A stretch of 64,000 nt of DNA from Tetracentron sinense (GCA_015143295.1 CM026553.1:62001-126000), one strand, 5' to 3'; counted from the stretch's first letter, positions 9,061 to 19,687 are shown. Translations and numbers: made by a program. Notes: a model not told the origin generated them from the sequence alone.

Positions 9061-10560
9061 TTCCCGATTTTAGGAAGAACCTCTGATTAAGAAGAAGAAT
9101 AAAGAAGAACAACTATTTGAATAAAATATATTTTATTTATTCAATGGGGTTGCCCAGATCCCATGTAGGCATTATAGGGTACCTTATAGAGGTCTTTGCA
9201 TCAAAAGAAAGAAAAGAAAGAGAGGTGGTCATATTGGGGGTTCACCTGATGTTCGCCATTGGTGGGAGATCCTTCTTCTTCCTCCTTGGGTTACTGTTGT
9301 TTTTCTGCTTTTTTTTAGTCCGTTTTTGTATTCTCTTGTGTGTGCTTTTTTTTTTCTCTATCTTTGTGAGGGTTTCTTGTGAGAAATCCTCTTCTTATAT
9401 TGTTTGGAGAGTTCTTTTTGGACTTCCGTTTGACTTCCTCTTTTTTAGGAAATCAAAAGAGGCAAACTCTCTTTAGAGAGGGTCATCTGTCCAAGACAGT
9501 TGGTTTCTCTTATCTTAAAGAAACCGTACGAATGAGAGTCCTTTTTCTTGAAGGACTCCAAATTGGTTTCCCTTTCTAGGAAACCTGAAATGATAAAACT
9601 TTCCCCCCAAAGGAGAAAGAGTCATATCTTCCTAGAAAAGGGAAGAGATTACTTTCTCTTTCGGATAGGGTGTCATATGACACTCTTTTATTGGAGAAAA
9701 AGAGGGGATCTCTATCTTGGGATCCCCTAAAATTGGCAGAGTCATTTTTGTTAAGGATTCCTTATCGTATTGCGGTCAGATACTGACTACCATTTGGGAA
9801 AGGACTGGCCTTGGTTAATCCGAAAATTAAGGAGGTGATATTCATGGTCTCACCCGTGGTCTAGGTTAGGTCCAAACATATTTGGACTGCGGACTAGGGT
9901 CTGACCTTAATCAATCCGCAGACCAATGCAGGGTGGGACCATGGGTCCAATCCTTGGTCTGGGTTAGGTCCATGACCTTTTATGGTCATAGACTGGGCTA
10001 GTCATTGAATGGCCCATAGATGGACTTATAGAGTCTGTCCGCAAAGCTTCAGTGAGGGTCTATCCGCGAGGGCAAACCCTAACCACGTGTCAGTCCCCTA
10101 AGGACTGATATACAGGGGTATTAGCGGGGCATTATTACCTTACTGCCAGCATTAAATGCTAGTCAGGTTGGCGGTGAGCCAACCCTTAGCCAGCTGGAGC
10201 ACGTGTCTTTGGTATGCTTGAAGCTTAACCGCCCATTCAATGGGTGGTGATCCTGTGTAAGCATGTGCACCATGCACCCGCCTTGCAGGTTGTGAGATTT
10301 CACTACCCATAAATGCCCTTCAGGATCTAAACTACTGAGAAAGGTTCAGCCATTTAGATCCTACCATATGGCAGTGAGTGTGTAGAGGCGTACTGTCTCT
10401 CCACTATGCGGGCTGTACCATAACGGACAGCCCACTAACCATTAATAGGTTTCAAGAAACCTTCATGGTTTTGAGGAGTCCCCATAATGAGGGATGTGAG
10501 CACGGATTTTACTCACCGTGTTTGATTTTAGAGTCGCCACTTATTAATTATGAGGGATAA
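9061..10560. repeat. Tat-type LTR-like region, hairpin-rich (T1)
   Basis: No reading frame looks real. The region is built of short inverted repeats over most of its length. Beyond the dense block at 9431-9795 there are GTCCAAA/TTTGGAC near 9872, CTGCGGA/TCCGCAG near 9889-9923, ATGACC/GGTCAT near 9973, TCAGTCC/GGACTGA near 10090, GCATT/AATGC near 10150, GGTTGGC/GCCAACC near 10168 and CCCAT/ATGGG near 10233. Near 10530 GAGTCGCCACTTATTAATTA appears, a sequence type I associate with Tat/Ogre LTR and leader regions. Orientation is not determined. Confidence 0.55.
9431..9795. repeat. Array of about a dozen different hairpins
   Basis: In order the arms are TTGACTTCC/GGAAATCAA, CTCTC/GAGAG, CTGTC/GACAG, GGTTTCT/AGAAACC, GAGTCCTT/AAGGACTC, GGTTTCC/GGAAACC, CTTCC/GGAAG, GTGTCAT/ATGACAC, GGGGATC/GATCCCC, AAGGA/TCCTT and GTCAG/CTGAC. 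Loops are about 1-10 bases. The arms differ from hairpin to hairpin, so this is not a tandem repeat. T3 (35290-35960) is built the same way with other sequences. Confidence 0.8.
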
Positions 10561-12905
10561 GTCCCGGTTCATAGATAAGGTCTTTATGATCTGCATTTAG
10601 AGTTCTAGGTAAGAGGTTCGATTAAGTCCCAGGGAAGGTGTTAGGCACTCTGGGACCCCCATTTTGTAATGGTTACCTACTCCCTAGGTATAAACTAAAT
10701 TAATGTCAAATTTTATTCAAATGTCTTAGTTTTTAGATTAGACTAATCCAATAAAGGAAAAAGCTAACTAGGGTCAAACCCGTGCAGGGTGGCCTACGTA
10801 CTCACGTGGGGTGAGATCAGATCGAGCGTAGTTCTGGAGGCTAAGGGGAGTGTGTGTGTGCACCGAGGTGGCTTAAAGGTCTACCCCGGGGGCTAGGGTT
10901 TGGTTGACCGGGTTGGTCAAGTGATTGTTTGGGCCCGGAGGCCAAGGTCTAGTCCGGTAGGCTAAAGGCTTAATCCGGTAGACTAGGTTGGGCCCGATAG
11001 GCCAAGGGCAAGCCCGGTAGGCTTAAGGATTGCTTAACCAGAGTTAATAGAAGAGTTAACCATAGTTAGGGTTACTAACCATGGTTAAAAAGGTTCAATG
11101 TCAAATTTTTGGTATTTTTATATTTTTTTGATGTTTTTGGAAATTTTTAGGATTTTTCCCAAGGTTAAATGGTCTTAACCATAGTTAAAAGTTAACGGGG
11201 GTTAATTTTAACCCTAGTTAAGGATCTGGGCAAGTCTAAAGTGGGGCCCAGATAGCATGGCAGGGCCTAGAATGACCTATGCAAAGCCCAATTGGAGAAA
11301 ACTGGGATTGGCGGCAGACTATTAACCGTCAATTCCAATTCTTCACAGAATTGGAATGACGGTAGATTATTCACCGCCATTCCCAGTCATTTCTGGAAAT
11401 GGCTTTACTGGTCAGGGGTGAACCCATAGGGTCTTGGGCCCTTAAGGTCAATTAGGGGCTTTGTCAAGTGTCTTGGGCCTGCTTTGGACCTTGGGTCTGG
11501 TCTGAAATGGGCCCACAACATCCATTTTTGCACTGTACTCAAAAGTCCAGAATGTCGGTAGATTGTTTACCGATTTTCTTGGCAGTTTCCAAATTTATGC
11601 ATTTTAACCATGATTAAGCTAACCTAGTGATCCCGGAAGGACCAGGGTAGGTAGAGGGAAGTCTTAGGGACCTAGAATAGGCCCTAGAATGGATCAGGGC
11701 CCACCCAAATGGGGCCTACAACTATTGAAATGGGGAAGACCCAGAATGGCGGTATCATGTTTACCGCCATTCTTGAAATCTTCCAGAACTTGATTTCCCC
11801 CCATAGTATAGTATTATAGCACTTCTAGTGGGTTCTTAATGGACTGAGGACCCCGCAGAAGGCTTGGGGAATACCTGTGGGTGTAGTAGCCTGTGTGTCT
11901 GAGCTTTTTCCCTTGGGGGCCCCTTGTGCCTAGGATGAAGGCAAGGGTACCCCCTATGAGTTTCACAGTAACCAAAGTTAACCAAAGTTCCTTAGAATAG
12001 GACTAGGGGCTCACATGATATTTACAGAGAAGAAAGAAGTAGCGGGAAACCTTACCCTACTGCTACACTTCACCAGTGGCGGTGATGGTGGCTCCAGTGG
12101 TTGTGGGAGGTCGTATACAAGGGGGAGTGCCAAGGTCCAGTCCTCGCCTTCAGCTTCAATCTACCAACAGGTCTTGGAGAGTTTTCGGAATCTCCAGAGT
12201 TTCTCTAAGGTTTCCACAGTGGGGTTCTTTTCCAGAATTTTGGATAGGGGTTGGCATGGGGTTTGAAGGTTGAGGGAGACTTAGATTTATAGGAGATGGA
12301 GTTGGGGACCCATAGGGAATTAGTACAGGGGTAGACGGAGGTCTTAGAGGGGAGTGGGGTGGCCACAAAGTGTGCCTGAGCACTAGGGAGGGCTAGTGAG
12401 TGTTGTGAATACGAAACTGGGAATGACAGTAATTCCAGTATCGTCATTCCCTCTTAAAGGCAAATGGACAATGGCGGTAGAATAATTACCCGTATTTCTG
12501 ATTTATTCCAAAAAAAAGCTTGGACCAGCTTAAGTGCTCATGCACGCGTTACGGAATTTACCCCAAAAGGAATGTCAATAGATGGACAACCGATATTTTA
12601 TATTTTTGAATTTTTGAGGGCCTGGGCCCCCCTCCTAGGACTTGGCTAGGGTTCATGGGCCCTGTACGGGCCCAAGGATTGTTTATCTACGTGTTTTAGG
12701 TCCTAGGGGCCTTGGGTAGGTGTTTCATGGGCCTTGGGCCCATGCCCTAGGTTTATAGCGCTAGGCTAGGGTTCACCTAGGGTTTACCTAAGGTTTAACT
12801 AGGGTTAGAACTAGGGTTGACTTGGAGTGGATCTAGGGTTTAGCTAAGGGTAACCATGGTTAAAGGGCCTAACTATCGTTAAAGAGGGGTGTAAATTTAT
12901 GTGCT
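10561..12905. repeat. Tat-type untranslated region with palindromic and tandem motifs (T1)
   Basis: No coding frame is supported. GGAAGGTGTTAGGCACTC (10636) and GGCCTACGTACTCACG (10791) are phrases I associate with Tat/Ogre elements. Bases 10870-11040 hold degenerate repeats of GGCCCGGTAGGCCAAGG type. From 11300 to 12500 a motif GGCGGTA...TACCGCC recurs (11354, 11552, 11746, 12472). Bases 12760-12860 hold repeated CTAGGGTT words. The last 320 bases (12585-12905) are closely similar to 34958-35282, so T1 and T2/T3 are one family. Confidence 0.6.
11301..11387. repeat. Long inverted repeat, about 41-bp arms, 6-bp loop
   Basis: The left arm (11301-11341) begins ACTGGGATTGGCGG and the right arm (11348-11387) ends CCGCCATTCCCAGT. 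By eye about 33 of 41 positions pair. Each arm itself contains a GGCGG...CCGTC half-palindrome. Confidence 0.85.
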
Positions 12906-13063
12906 TACTGCTGCCCCTCTTTGTAGGAGAGTGCCAAGGTTGGCAAATGAACGACAAAGACTGGAATCACCTTATTTTTACATGAATGTGGGATTTTGGG
13001 AGAATGCAATATGATGTGCATGCTTGCTGTGCAAATGATGTGTCTGCCTATACCTGCTGGGGA
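12906..13063. other. Spacer before the minisatellite
   Basis: It begins TGCTGCCCCTCTTTG at 12909, a phrase typical of Tat LTR borders. It contains no gene. Confidence 0.4.
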
Positions 13064-13690
13064 TATGAGGACACACAGGGGACACACGGGATGTTGAGGA
13101 CACACAGGGGTGTCGAAAAGAGGACATGCAGGAGGTGTCGCGGTATGACGGGTTTATCAAGGGACACAAGGGATGTTGAGGACACACAGAGGTATCGAAA
13201 AGAGGACATGCAGGAGGTGTCGTAGTATGACGGGTTTGTCAAGGGACACACAGGATATTGAGGACACATGGGGGTGTCGAAAAGAGGACATGCAAGAGGT
13301 GTTGCGGTATGACAAGTTTGTCAAGGGACACATAGGATGTTGAGGACATACGGGGGTGTCGAAAAGAAGACATACAGGAAGTGTCACAGTATGACGGGTT
13401 TGTCAAGGGACATACAGATGTTGAGGATATACGGGGTTGTCGAAAAGAGGACATGCAGGAAGTGTAGCGGTATGACGATTTTGTCAAGGGTCACACAGGA
13501 TGTTGAGGACACACGGGGTGTTGAAAAGAAGACATGCAGGAGGTGTTGCAGTATGATGGGTTTGTCAAGGGACACACAAGATGTTGAGAATACATGGGGG
13601 TCTGAAAAAGAGGACATGTAGGAACTGTCGGGGTATGATGTCTTTGTCAAGGGACACACAGGATGTTGAGGATACACGGGGGTGCCGAAA
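13064..13690. repeat. Minisatellite, about eight 81-82-bp units
   Basis: The word ATGTTGAG (or ATATTGAG) recurs at 13091, 13173, 13255, 13337, 13418, 13500, 13581 and 13663, a spacing of 81-82 bases. Each unit reads roughly GGACACACnGGATGTTGAGG, then GGTGTCGAAAAGAGGACATG, then a CGGTATGACGGGTTTGTCAA-like end. Units differ by scattered substitutions. The open frames across it in several phases are by-products of a repeat unit near a multiple of three, not genes. Tat-lineage elements are known to carry such arrays in their untranslated regions. Confidence 0.92.
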
Positions 13691-14800
13691 GGGTTGTGGC
13701 ATATCTCGAAAGGACTAGCTAGATTGATATTGAATTGGCCTAAGGACGTTGGATTTTGATCACCTTGAGTGATGCTAAGAAGTTTTGTCATGCTGGGTAT
13801 GATGCTATGCTTGGATGCAAAATAATGTCATGCAGGGGATGAGGGCGATGATGTTTTCCCATGACTCTCCCCTTTTTTACTGAGACTGGATACGTGGTAT
13901 CGGCTCCTTCTGGTTGTCTTTCCGGGGCAGTTTAGTGCAAGTTGGTACAATCGGATCTTAGTACTAGAAACTTTGTTTTGAAAACATTTAGAAAAAAGTG
14001 TTGTGAACTTTTTGCAAAAGTTTTTTGCTTTTAACATAAAAATGCTTAGCTAGCTTTAAGATTTGCTAGTAAATTGCTTTTATCAGGGCTTAGTGGGGAT
14101 TTGTAAGTTGTCTTTTACTCTCAAAGAGTGATGTATGACTCAACAGAGGATTTGCTTTCACTGGGGAAGCTACTGGTAGATGAGCTTGTCTTGCTGCTGT
14201 TGAAGATTGAGGACTGTTGTTGGGAGTTCGCTGGAGCATAGAGGGCAGTTAGAAATTTCTACTGGGGCTCCACTGGGGAATAAAAAATTGTTGGAAATTT
14301 GTAGGTTGTCTTTTGCTCTCAAATTAATGAGCATGAATTTCTTGTTTGAAATTCATCATGACTTGAACAACTTTCTGACTATCCAACTGTCACCGTATCG
14401 TACTTCCTAATGTAGAGAATACTTTAGTGGAATCAAAACAGTCAGATTACTGCTCAATTATAAATGAACTCATCAGATCTCAGGATCATTGAAACTGTTC
14501 AATGTGAATAAGAGACCAACTATCTAATAATATGTTTATGCAAGAAGTCTCTCATTGCATGCAATCAGTCAGTGTACATTTAAACACCCATAGGTTGATG
14601 TGCAGTCTTCACTACAATATTTTATGATAGAACTATTTCTCAACTATTGAGAACATCTTAGCATAGTGGCAGCCATATAAGTGAAGTGCCCAGCTTCACC
14701 CATAGCTGTGACTATATAAGGTATAAGGAACTGGAAAGTTATATCTGTCTGTGATAATCTAATCACATAACTTTCCTTAGGATATATTGTAGGAAATGCT
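13691..14800. other. No gene; probable LTR/UTR remnants
   Basis: I see no supported reading frame. Bases 14400-14790 resemble, at a distance, the Copia-like LTR sequence at 26800-27059 (shared TAAGGAACnGGAAA...ATATCT wording). They may be a decayed Copia LTR ending where the C reverse transcriptase breaks off. Confidence 0.35.
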
Positions 14801-16746
14801 GAGAAAGCCATATCTTGATTGATGATAACATCCCTACCTCATTCCCAATGAGTAGAATGTCATCAACACATAGAATTAGGTATACTACTGCTCTCCCACT
14901 GTCCTTCTTGTAAATACAAGATTCTTCCAAATTCTTTTGGAATCCAAATTCTTTGATCGAAAGATCAAATCTTTGGTTCTAGCTTCTAGAAGCTTGTTTC
15001 AAACCATATATCGACTTATTGAGCTTACATATCATGTTCTCCTGGTTAGGAACAATGAAGCCCTCCGATTGCTTCATATAGATGTCTTCATCTAATATTC
15101 CATTAAGGAAAGCAATTTTGACATCCATTTGCCATATCTTATAGTCATGGTGTGCAGCTATAGCTAGCAATATCCTGATGGATTTGAGCATAGCTACAGG
15201 TGAAGAGGTATCCTCATAATCAACTCCTTGAATTTGAGTGTAACCTTTTGCAACAAGTCTAACTTTATAGGTCTCCACGTTACCATCGGCACCCTTCTTC
15301 CTTTTGTAAATCGATTTGCATCCAATTGGCCTTATACCATCTGGTGGATCTACTAAAGTCCAGACGCTGTTGTCATACATAGAATCTATTTCAGCATTCA
15401 TGGCTTTATTCCATTGAGATGCATCTACATCTAATGTAGCTTCCTAATAAGTATTAGGATCCATATCCTCATCATCACGGGTAACTAGATAAACCTCATT
15501 ATTGTAATACTGAAGTCTATCTGGTGATCTAGAAACTCTTTCAGATCTTCTCAGTGGAATAGAATTAGGAGAATCATTAATAGAAGGATTAGGTTCAGTT
15601 TGGAAACTGGCTGTGTTGTCTTTCATCTCATGAAATTCAACCTTCTTAAGGAGATCCATTTCTTCCTCCAAAAAGGTGGCATGAAGCCTAACAACTATTG
15701 TTCGGTCTGCCTTGGAGTAGAAATAGAAGCCCTAAGTTTCTTTTGGATACTCTACAAAATTCCATTTCTCTATCCTAGATTCCAACTTAGTGGGTTCGAG
15801 TTTGCGAACATGCGCAGGACAACCCCATACCCTTAGATGTTGTAAACTAGGTTTTCGCCCAATCTGCAATTTATAGGGTATAACCGGAATAGACTTAGAT
15901 GAAACTCGATTCAGAATGTAAATGGCAGTTTGTAAAGCATATCCCCAAAGATATGAAGGTCCATTGGCATGGCTCATCATAGAGCGAACCATATCTAATA
16001 AGGTTCGGTTTCTTCTTCCAGAAACTCCATTTTTTTTAGGAGAGGCAGGACTTGTCCATTTCGCGAGAATCCCATTATCCCTTAAGTAATCCATAAACTT
16101 GTTGGTGAGGTATTCACCACCTCGATCTGATCGAAGTGTCTTTATGGATTTGTCAGTTTGATTCTCAACTTCTAATCTGAATTCTTTGAACTTTTCAAAG
16201 GTGTTGGATTTGTGTTGCATCAAATAGACTATCCATACCTGGAACAGTCATCGGTAAATGTGATAAAATACTAGTATTGCCCTCGTGCAATAATGTTAAA
16301 TGGACCACATACATCACTATGTATTAGTCTTAACTTTTCTTCAGCTCTTCCTACCTTTTTAAGGTAAGGCTTCTTGGTCATCTTCCATTCCAGACAAGAC
16401 CCACAAGTAGGGAGTGGTTCTACCTTGAGAAAGTCCAGGGGATCATCTTTTACCAACCTCTTGATCCTATCAAGATTAATATGACCAAGTCTCTTATGCC
16501 AAAGATAAGTAGACTCTATGCAATGTCTCTTCATTCCAGACATTCTAGATGATGAGGCATTGTCACTTTGTAGACATTCATTATTTACCAAAAGGAATAT
16601 TAAATGAAGACCATTAATGAGATTACCAGTAATCAAGACCATTTCATCTTTCTTAATTTCAACAATTGAATTAAAAACGATAGAGAATCCACAATGTAAG
16701 AGTCTAGATACTGAAATCAAATTATGATGTGCAGAAGGTACATATT
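14801..16746 (-). pseudogene. Tnt1-like Copia pol of element C: integrase and reverse transcriptase, degenerate
   Basis: Read leftward from 16746 the order is GAG-pre-integrase with LWHKRLGHINLDRIKRL and CGSCLEWKMTKKPY, an integrase core, a linker (15671-15444) and the RT (15401-14801). The integrase shows HSDVCGPF and TLRSDRGGEY, but the third catalytic position reads NGVSGRRNRT: the usual Glu is Gly. It also has YLWGYALQTAIYILNRV. The RT shows GCKSIYKRKKGADG, VARLKSIR-like wording, WQMDVKIAFLNG, SIYGLKQA and CVDDILLIGN, a Cys replacing the usual Tyr. Stops include a TAG after GQY near 16288, a TAG after QASRS near 14979, and at least one frameshift near 16225. RNase H is absent. Its gag is displaced to 21556-22367 by the insertion of G. 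Confidence 0.85.
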
Positions 16747-17240
16747 ATAAAACTCCAAAGAAAATTTTCATCATACACAAGCATCATCCACATCATGAGC
16801 ATCATCCAATTCATGAACATTATACATGACATGAGCACCCTACGTAGCATCACACATAGCATCATACATGGCATGGGCATCATGCATAGCATTCACCTCA
16901 TACATATCATATACATAATGCACATCTCATATGCATCATACATGTCAAAATAATTTAAAGGAAATTGGTTAAATAACTCCAGGGTTGTAAACTAATCATT
17001 GTCTTAGCCATAAGTCAGTCAATGTCTTAAGTAGGTCATAGGTTAGTGTTTTAACCGTGTTTTAGAACGTAGCTTCGCTAGGAAACCAAAGGGTGTGCGA
17101 TACTATTATGTGTATATCTTGATATATTGATTATACATGGCACGCTCATATAAGCAGGAATTGCTAGTTGAATAATTATATTCAAAGAGCTTGGTTTTTC
17201 CGTTAGACTCACATCTCGCTATTGTCCTCAGGAGTTGATC
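16747..17240 (+). other. 5' flank of the gag-only element G, with CAT-rich tract
   Basis: Bases 16770-16945 are a degenerate CATCAT/CATACATG-rich tract. The rest is a leader-like sequence ending TTGTCCTCAG just before the gag start, similar to the leader end TTCATCTCAG in element A. No 5' LTR or PBS is present, so the left part of G is lost. The junction with Copia C lies near 16746. Confidence 0.5.
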
Positions 17241-18524
17241 ATGAGGCGTGGCACCCGAGGTAGAGGGTATCAGACTAGAGGGAACGGAGGAGGCATTCCT
17301 ATGGGAGATGAGCAGCCAGATTTGACTCAGATCCTTGGGGTTATGGCCACGGCTATGACTAGGCTTGCAGACAGGGTTGACACTCATGTTGCCGTAGTAC
17401 CTGTACCTCCTCCGGTACATCCCACAGCAGGACTTGAGGCATTCCGGAGACTGAGGCCTTCCACCTTCTATGGTACTCCTGACCCCATGGTTGCAGAAGC
17501 TTGGGTCATGCAGTTGGAGAAGACCTTTCGAGTTCTTCATTGCACGGATGAGCAGAGGGTTGACTGGGCTTCCTTCGTGATGGAAGGTGAAGCCGAACAT
17601 TGGTGGAGGTCTGCACTGAGGCAAAGGGATGCCGCCAAGGCAGGGACACCATGGACATGGGCAGAGTTCTTGGATGCTTTTTACGAGCAGTATTTTCCCA
17701 GGTTCGTGAAGGAGCAGAAGGAGAGGGAGTTCATGTTCTTGGAACAAAGAGAGATGAGTGTGGTAGAGTACGAGGCCAAGTACGTCGGGCTCTCGAGGTT
17801 TGCTCCACACCTAGTTGCATCCGAGAGTATGCGAGTCAGGAAGTTTGAAGGTGGCTTGAGACCCTCCATTAGAGAGCGGGTTGCTATACTGCAAGTGGAA
17901 ACTTGGAAAGAAATTGTAGGAAAGGCGAAGATTGCTGAGAGACATTTAGAGGAGTCTCTCTTGAGGAGTGACAGTAGCCGAGGGAGAGGCATGGTTCGAG
18001 GCCAGTCCAGTGGGCCAGTGCCACTAGAGAGAAGGGTTAGACCTTCCCCATACCAGACTACTATGTCTGTGCCAGTTCAGAGGTCCCCATTTACACCACA
18101 GGTTCCCCACCCTACTACTTCACAGGCCACGGGATATGGGTCTTCTGGATCGACTACCTCCGGGATGTGCAGCCACTGTGGGAGAAATCACAGGGGGGAT
18201 TGTCGTACACTCACAGGTGCATGTTATTATTGCGGTGATCGAGGACATCAGTTCAGAGATTGCCCACGCCGCCAGTTGCCATTGCCGTCACAAGGGAATA
18301 GGCCTCCGGCCCGAAAGGTTACACAGCAGGGGTCTTCTCAGGCCTCCAAGCCCCCGGGTAAATCGGTTCCTCAACAGAGGTATCCGCAGGCCTCTGGTCC
18401 CCCACAGCCCATACAGTCGCCTCGACAGGCGAATCAGGGCAGAGTCTTTGCCCTGACCGAGCAAGGTGCGCATGCATCCGAGGATGTTGTGCAAGGTACG
18501 CCGTTCCAGTGCTTGAACATATGA
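17241..18524 (+). CDS. Intact Tekay-type Gypsy Gag (element G)
   Basis: The predicted protein has 427 residues and no break. I chose the ATG at 17241 (MRRGTRGRG) because element A starts its gag with the same MRRG after a similar leader. The retrotransposon gag domain covers about residues 60-230: LRPSTFYGTPDP, WVMQLEKTFRVL, EGEAEHWWR, FYEQYFPRFVKEQKEREF and LSRFAPHLV. A Pro/Gln/Ser-rich linker leads to two zinc fingers, CSHCGRNHRGDC and CYYCGDRGHQFRDC. Gag would form the particle and bind RNA. After EDVVQG the frame stops and no protease, RT or integrase follows. The 3' LTR begins 183 bases later. Element A degenerates at the same codon (GTTGTGCAAGGTACG). An open gag with no pol suggests a non-autonomous element. 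Confidence 0.85.
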   Translation: MRRGTRGRGYQTRGNGGGIPMGDEQPDLTQILGVMATAMTRLADRVDTHVAVVPVPPPVHPTAGLEAFRRLRPSTFYGTPDPMVAEAWVMQLEKTFRVLHCTDEQRVDWASFVMEGEAEHWWRSALRQRDAAKAGTPWTWAEFLDAFYEQYFPRFVKEQKEREFMFLEQREMSVVEYEAKYVGLSRFAPHLVASESMRVRKFEGGLRPSIRERVAILQVETWKEIVGKAKIAERHLEESLLRSDSSRGRGMVRGQSSGPVPLERRVRPSPYQTTMSVPVQRSPFTPQVPHPTTSQATGYGSSGSTTSGMCSHCGRNHRGDCRTLTGACYYCGDRGHQFRDCPRRQLPLPSQGNRPPARKVTQQGSSQASKPPGKSVPQQRYPQASGPPQPIQSPRQANQGRVFALTEQGAHASEDVVQGTPFQCLNI

Positions 18525-18706
18525 TGTGTAAAATATATGATATATGTCGATACAACATGCTACTTATATTCTATATGTGTTGTGATGCATTACTTGATGA
18601 TTGTGGATGATAGAGTGTAGGAGTTAATAAAGCATGGGAAGAGTATCCTTGCTTCATTGTGTCGCGTATGAATTTCGAGGACAAAATTCTTATAAGGGGG
18701 GGAGGA
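18525..18706 (+). other. Gag-to-LTR spacer and polypurine tract of G
   Basis: There is no coding sequence. It ends ATTTCGAGGACAAAATTCTT then AAGGGGGGGAGGA, the standard Tekay polypurine tract just before the LTR TG at 18707. Element A ends ATTTCGAGGACGAAATTCTT then AAGGGGGGAGAA. Confidence 0.85.
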
Positions 18707-19515
18707 TGTAGAGCCCCGAAAATTTGATTCACTGTTCATGTGAATAGAGCCCTTGTATGGTATGTGTAAAGGCCTAATGCCTTACATGGTATTCTTGGTA
18801 TTATGATGAGTCAAGTGAGGGTCTTAGGTATGTATTTGGAGTCTCAAAATGAGAGTATAAAGATACTCTAAGTGGTTAAAAACAAGGGTATAAATACCCA
18901 AGGTGTTTAATGGGTTGTGAGTAAATAGTGTAATGAATAGTGCTAGTGCGCGAGGCATAAGGAGGCCGGGCCCTCTCATGCATATTGGTGTATGTTAAAT
19001 GATCACTTAGAAGGATTTAAAAATATATGTGGAATGATTAATGAGGTGTGAGTATGGTTTTGGACCCGAGGGAAAAGAGTGTGAAAACACTCGAAGTGTT
19101 CTAGATGTTGAAGAGGTATGTTTCGGCATTTCTCTCAACTTTACGAAGCCTTAGTTTAGGCTCCATTGCTCAGAATCAAGTGATTCTTGAGTTTTTGGAG
19201 AGGCATGTGAACCCTCTTCGGGGTTCATGTTCATCACTTTCCCTGATTTTGAGCTGGGGTTAATTCAAAAGTCCGACTTCCAAAGTCGGGACTGTTGGAA
19301 ATCTGGACAGTTAAAACCCAGTTTCAGATCAGTAAACTTTAGGGGTAAAATGGTCTAATAATAAATATGAATTAGAAGTTTTACAAAATATGAAAGTTGT
19401 TCTCCTTCAAAAGAAGAATCCAACGCAAGTTGAATCGTCAAAATCGGACGAGCGAGTCAAAAGTTATGGCCGAAATACCAAAGCGGGAAAAATCTAGAAA
19501 ATCATCCTGTCAGAG

Positions 19516-19622
19516 CTACGATCGATTGTAGAAGACCTACGAACGATCGTAAAGTTACAGAAATGCTGAAAACTCACTGGAGAAGCTACGATCGATCGTA
19601 GGAAGCCTACGAACGATCGTAG
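19516..19622. repeat. Palindrome cluster in the G LTR, core CTACGATCGATCGTAG
   Basis: Four near-palindromes are present: CTACGATCGATTGTAG (19516), CTACGAACGATCGTAA (19537), CTACGATCGATCGTAG (about 19586) and CTACGAACGATCGTAG (about 19607). They lie 54 bp upstream of the TATA box. LTR B (44714-44904) has the same core. Confidence 0.9.
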
Positions 19623-19673
19623 GTGCGCGAATCAAACTCTTTAGTGCGTGATTTTAGGGTTTTCATCCCTTGG

Positions 19674-19687
19674 CCTATAAATAGGGG
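19674..19687 (+). promoter_or_regulatory. TATA box of the G LTR
   Basis: CCTATAAATAGGGG is the canonical LTR core promoter. It lies downstream of the palindrome cluster and upstream of a purine-rich leader. Confidence 0.75.

Noticed and set aside
9117-9730. Phe/Leu-rich frames as a membrane protein
   Set aside because: The sequence is T-rich and dominated by hairpins. The frames have no homology and overlap each other.
10160-10600. tRNA-like hairpins in the GC-rich T1 region
   Set aside because: No anticodon arm or B-box arrangement could be put together. They fit the hairpin mosaic instead.
12015-12447. Overlapping frames on both strands (Gly-rich and Pro-rich) as genes
   Set aside because: They lie in Tat UTR sequence, mirror each other on opposite strands and lack motifs.
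12760-12860. CTAGGGTT repeats as interstitial telomere sequence
   Set aside because: The unit is not the plant telomere TTTAGGG in tandem. It is part of a Tat UTR that recurs at 35140-35240.
13064-13690. Regular repeats as a CRISPR array, or overlapping frames here as genes
   Set aside because: Units are contiguous 81-82-bp tandem copies with no spacers, in a plant genome. The frames are repeat by-products.
16770-16945. CATCAT/CATACATG tract as a coding His/Met-rich protein or structured repeat
   Set aside because: It is degenerate low-complexity DNA with no conserved frame.
17106-17992. Long minus-strand frames opposite the G gag
   Set aside because: They are antisense shadows of the intact gag, without motifs.
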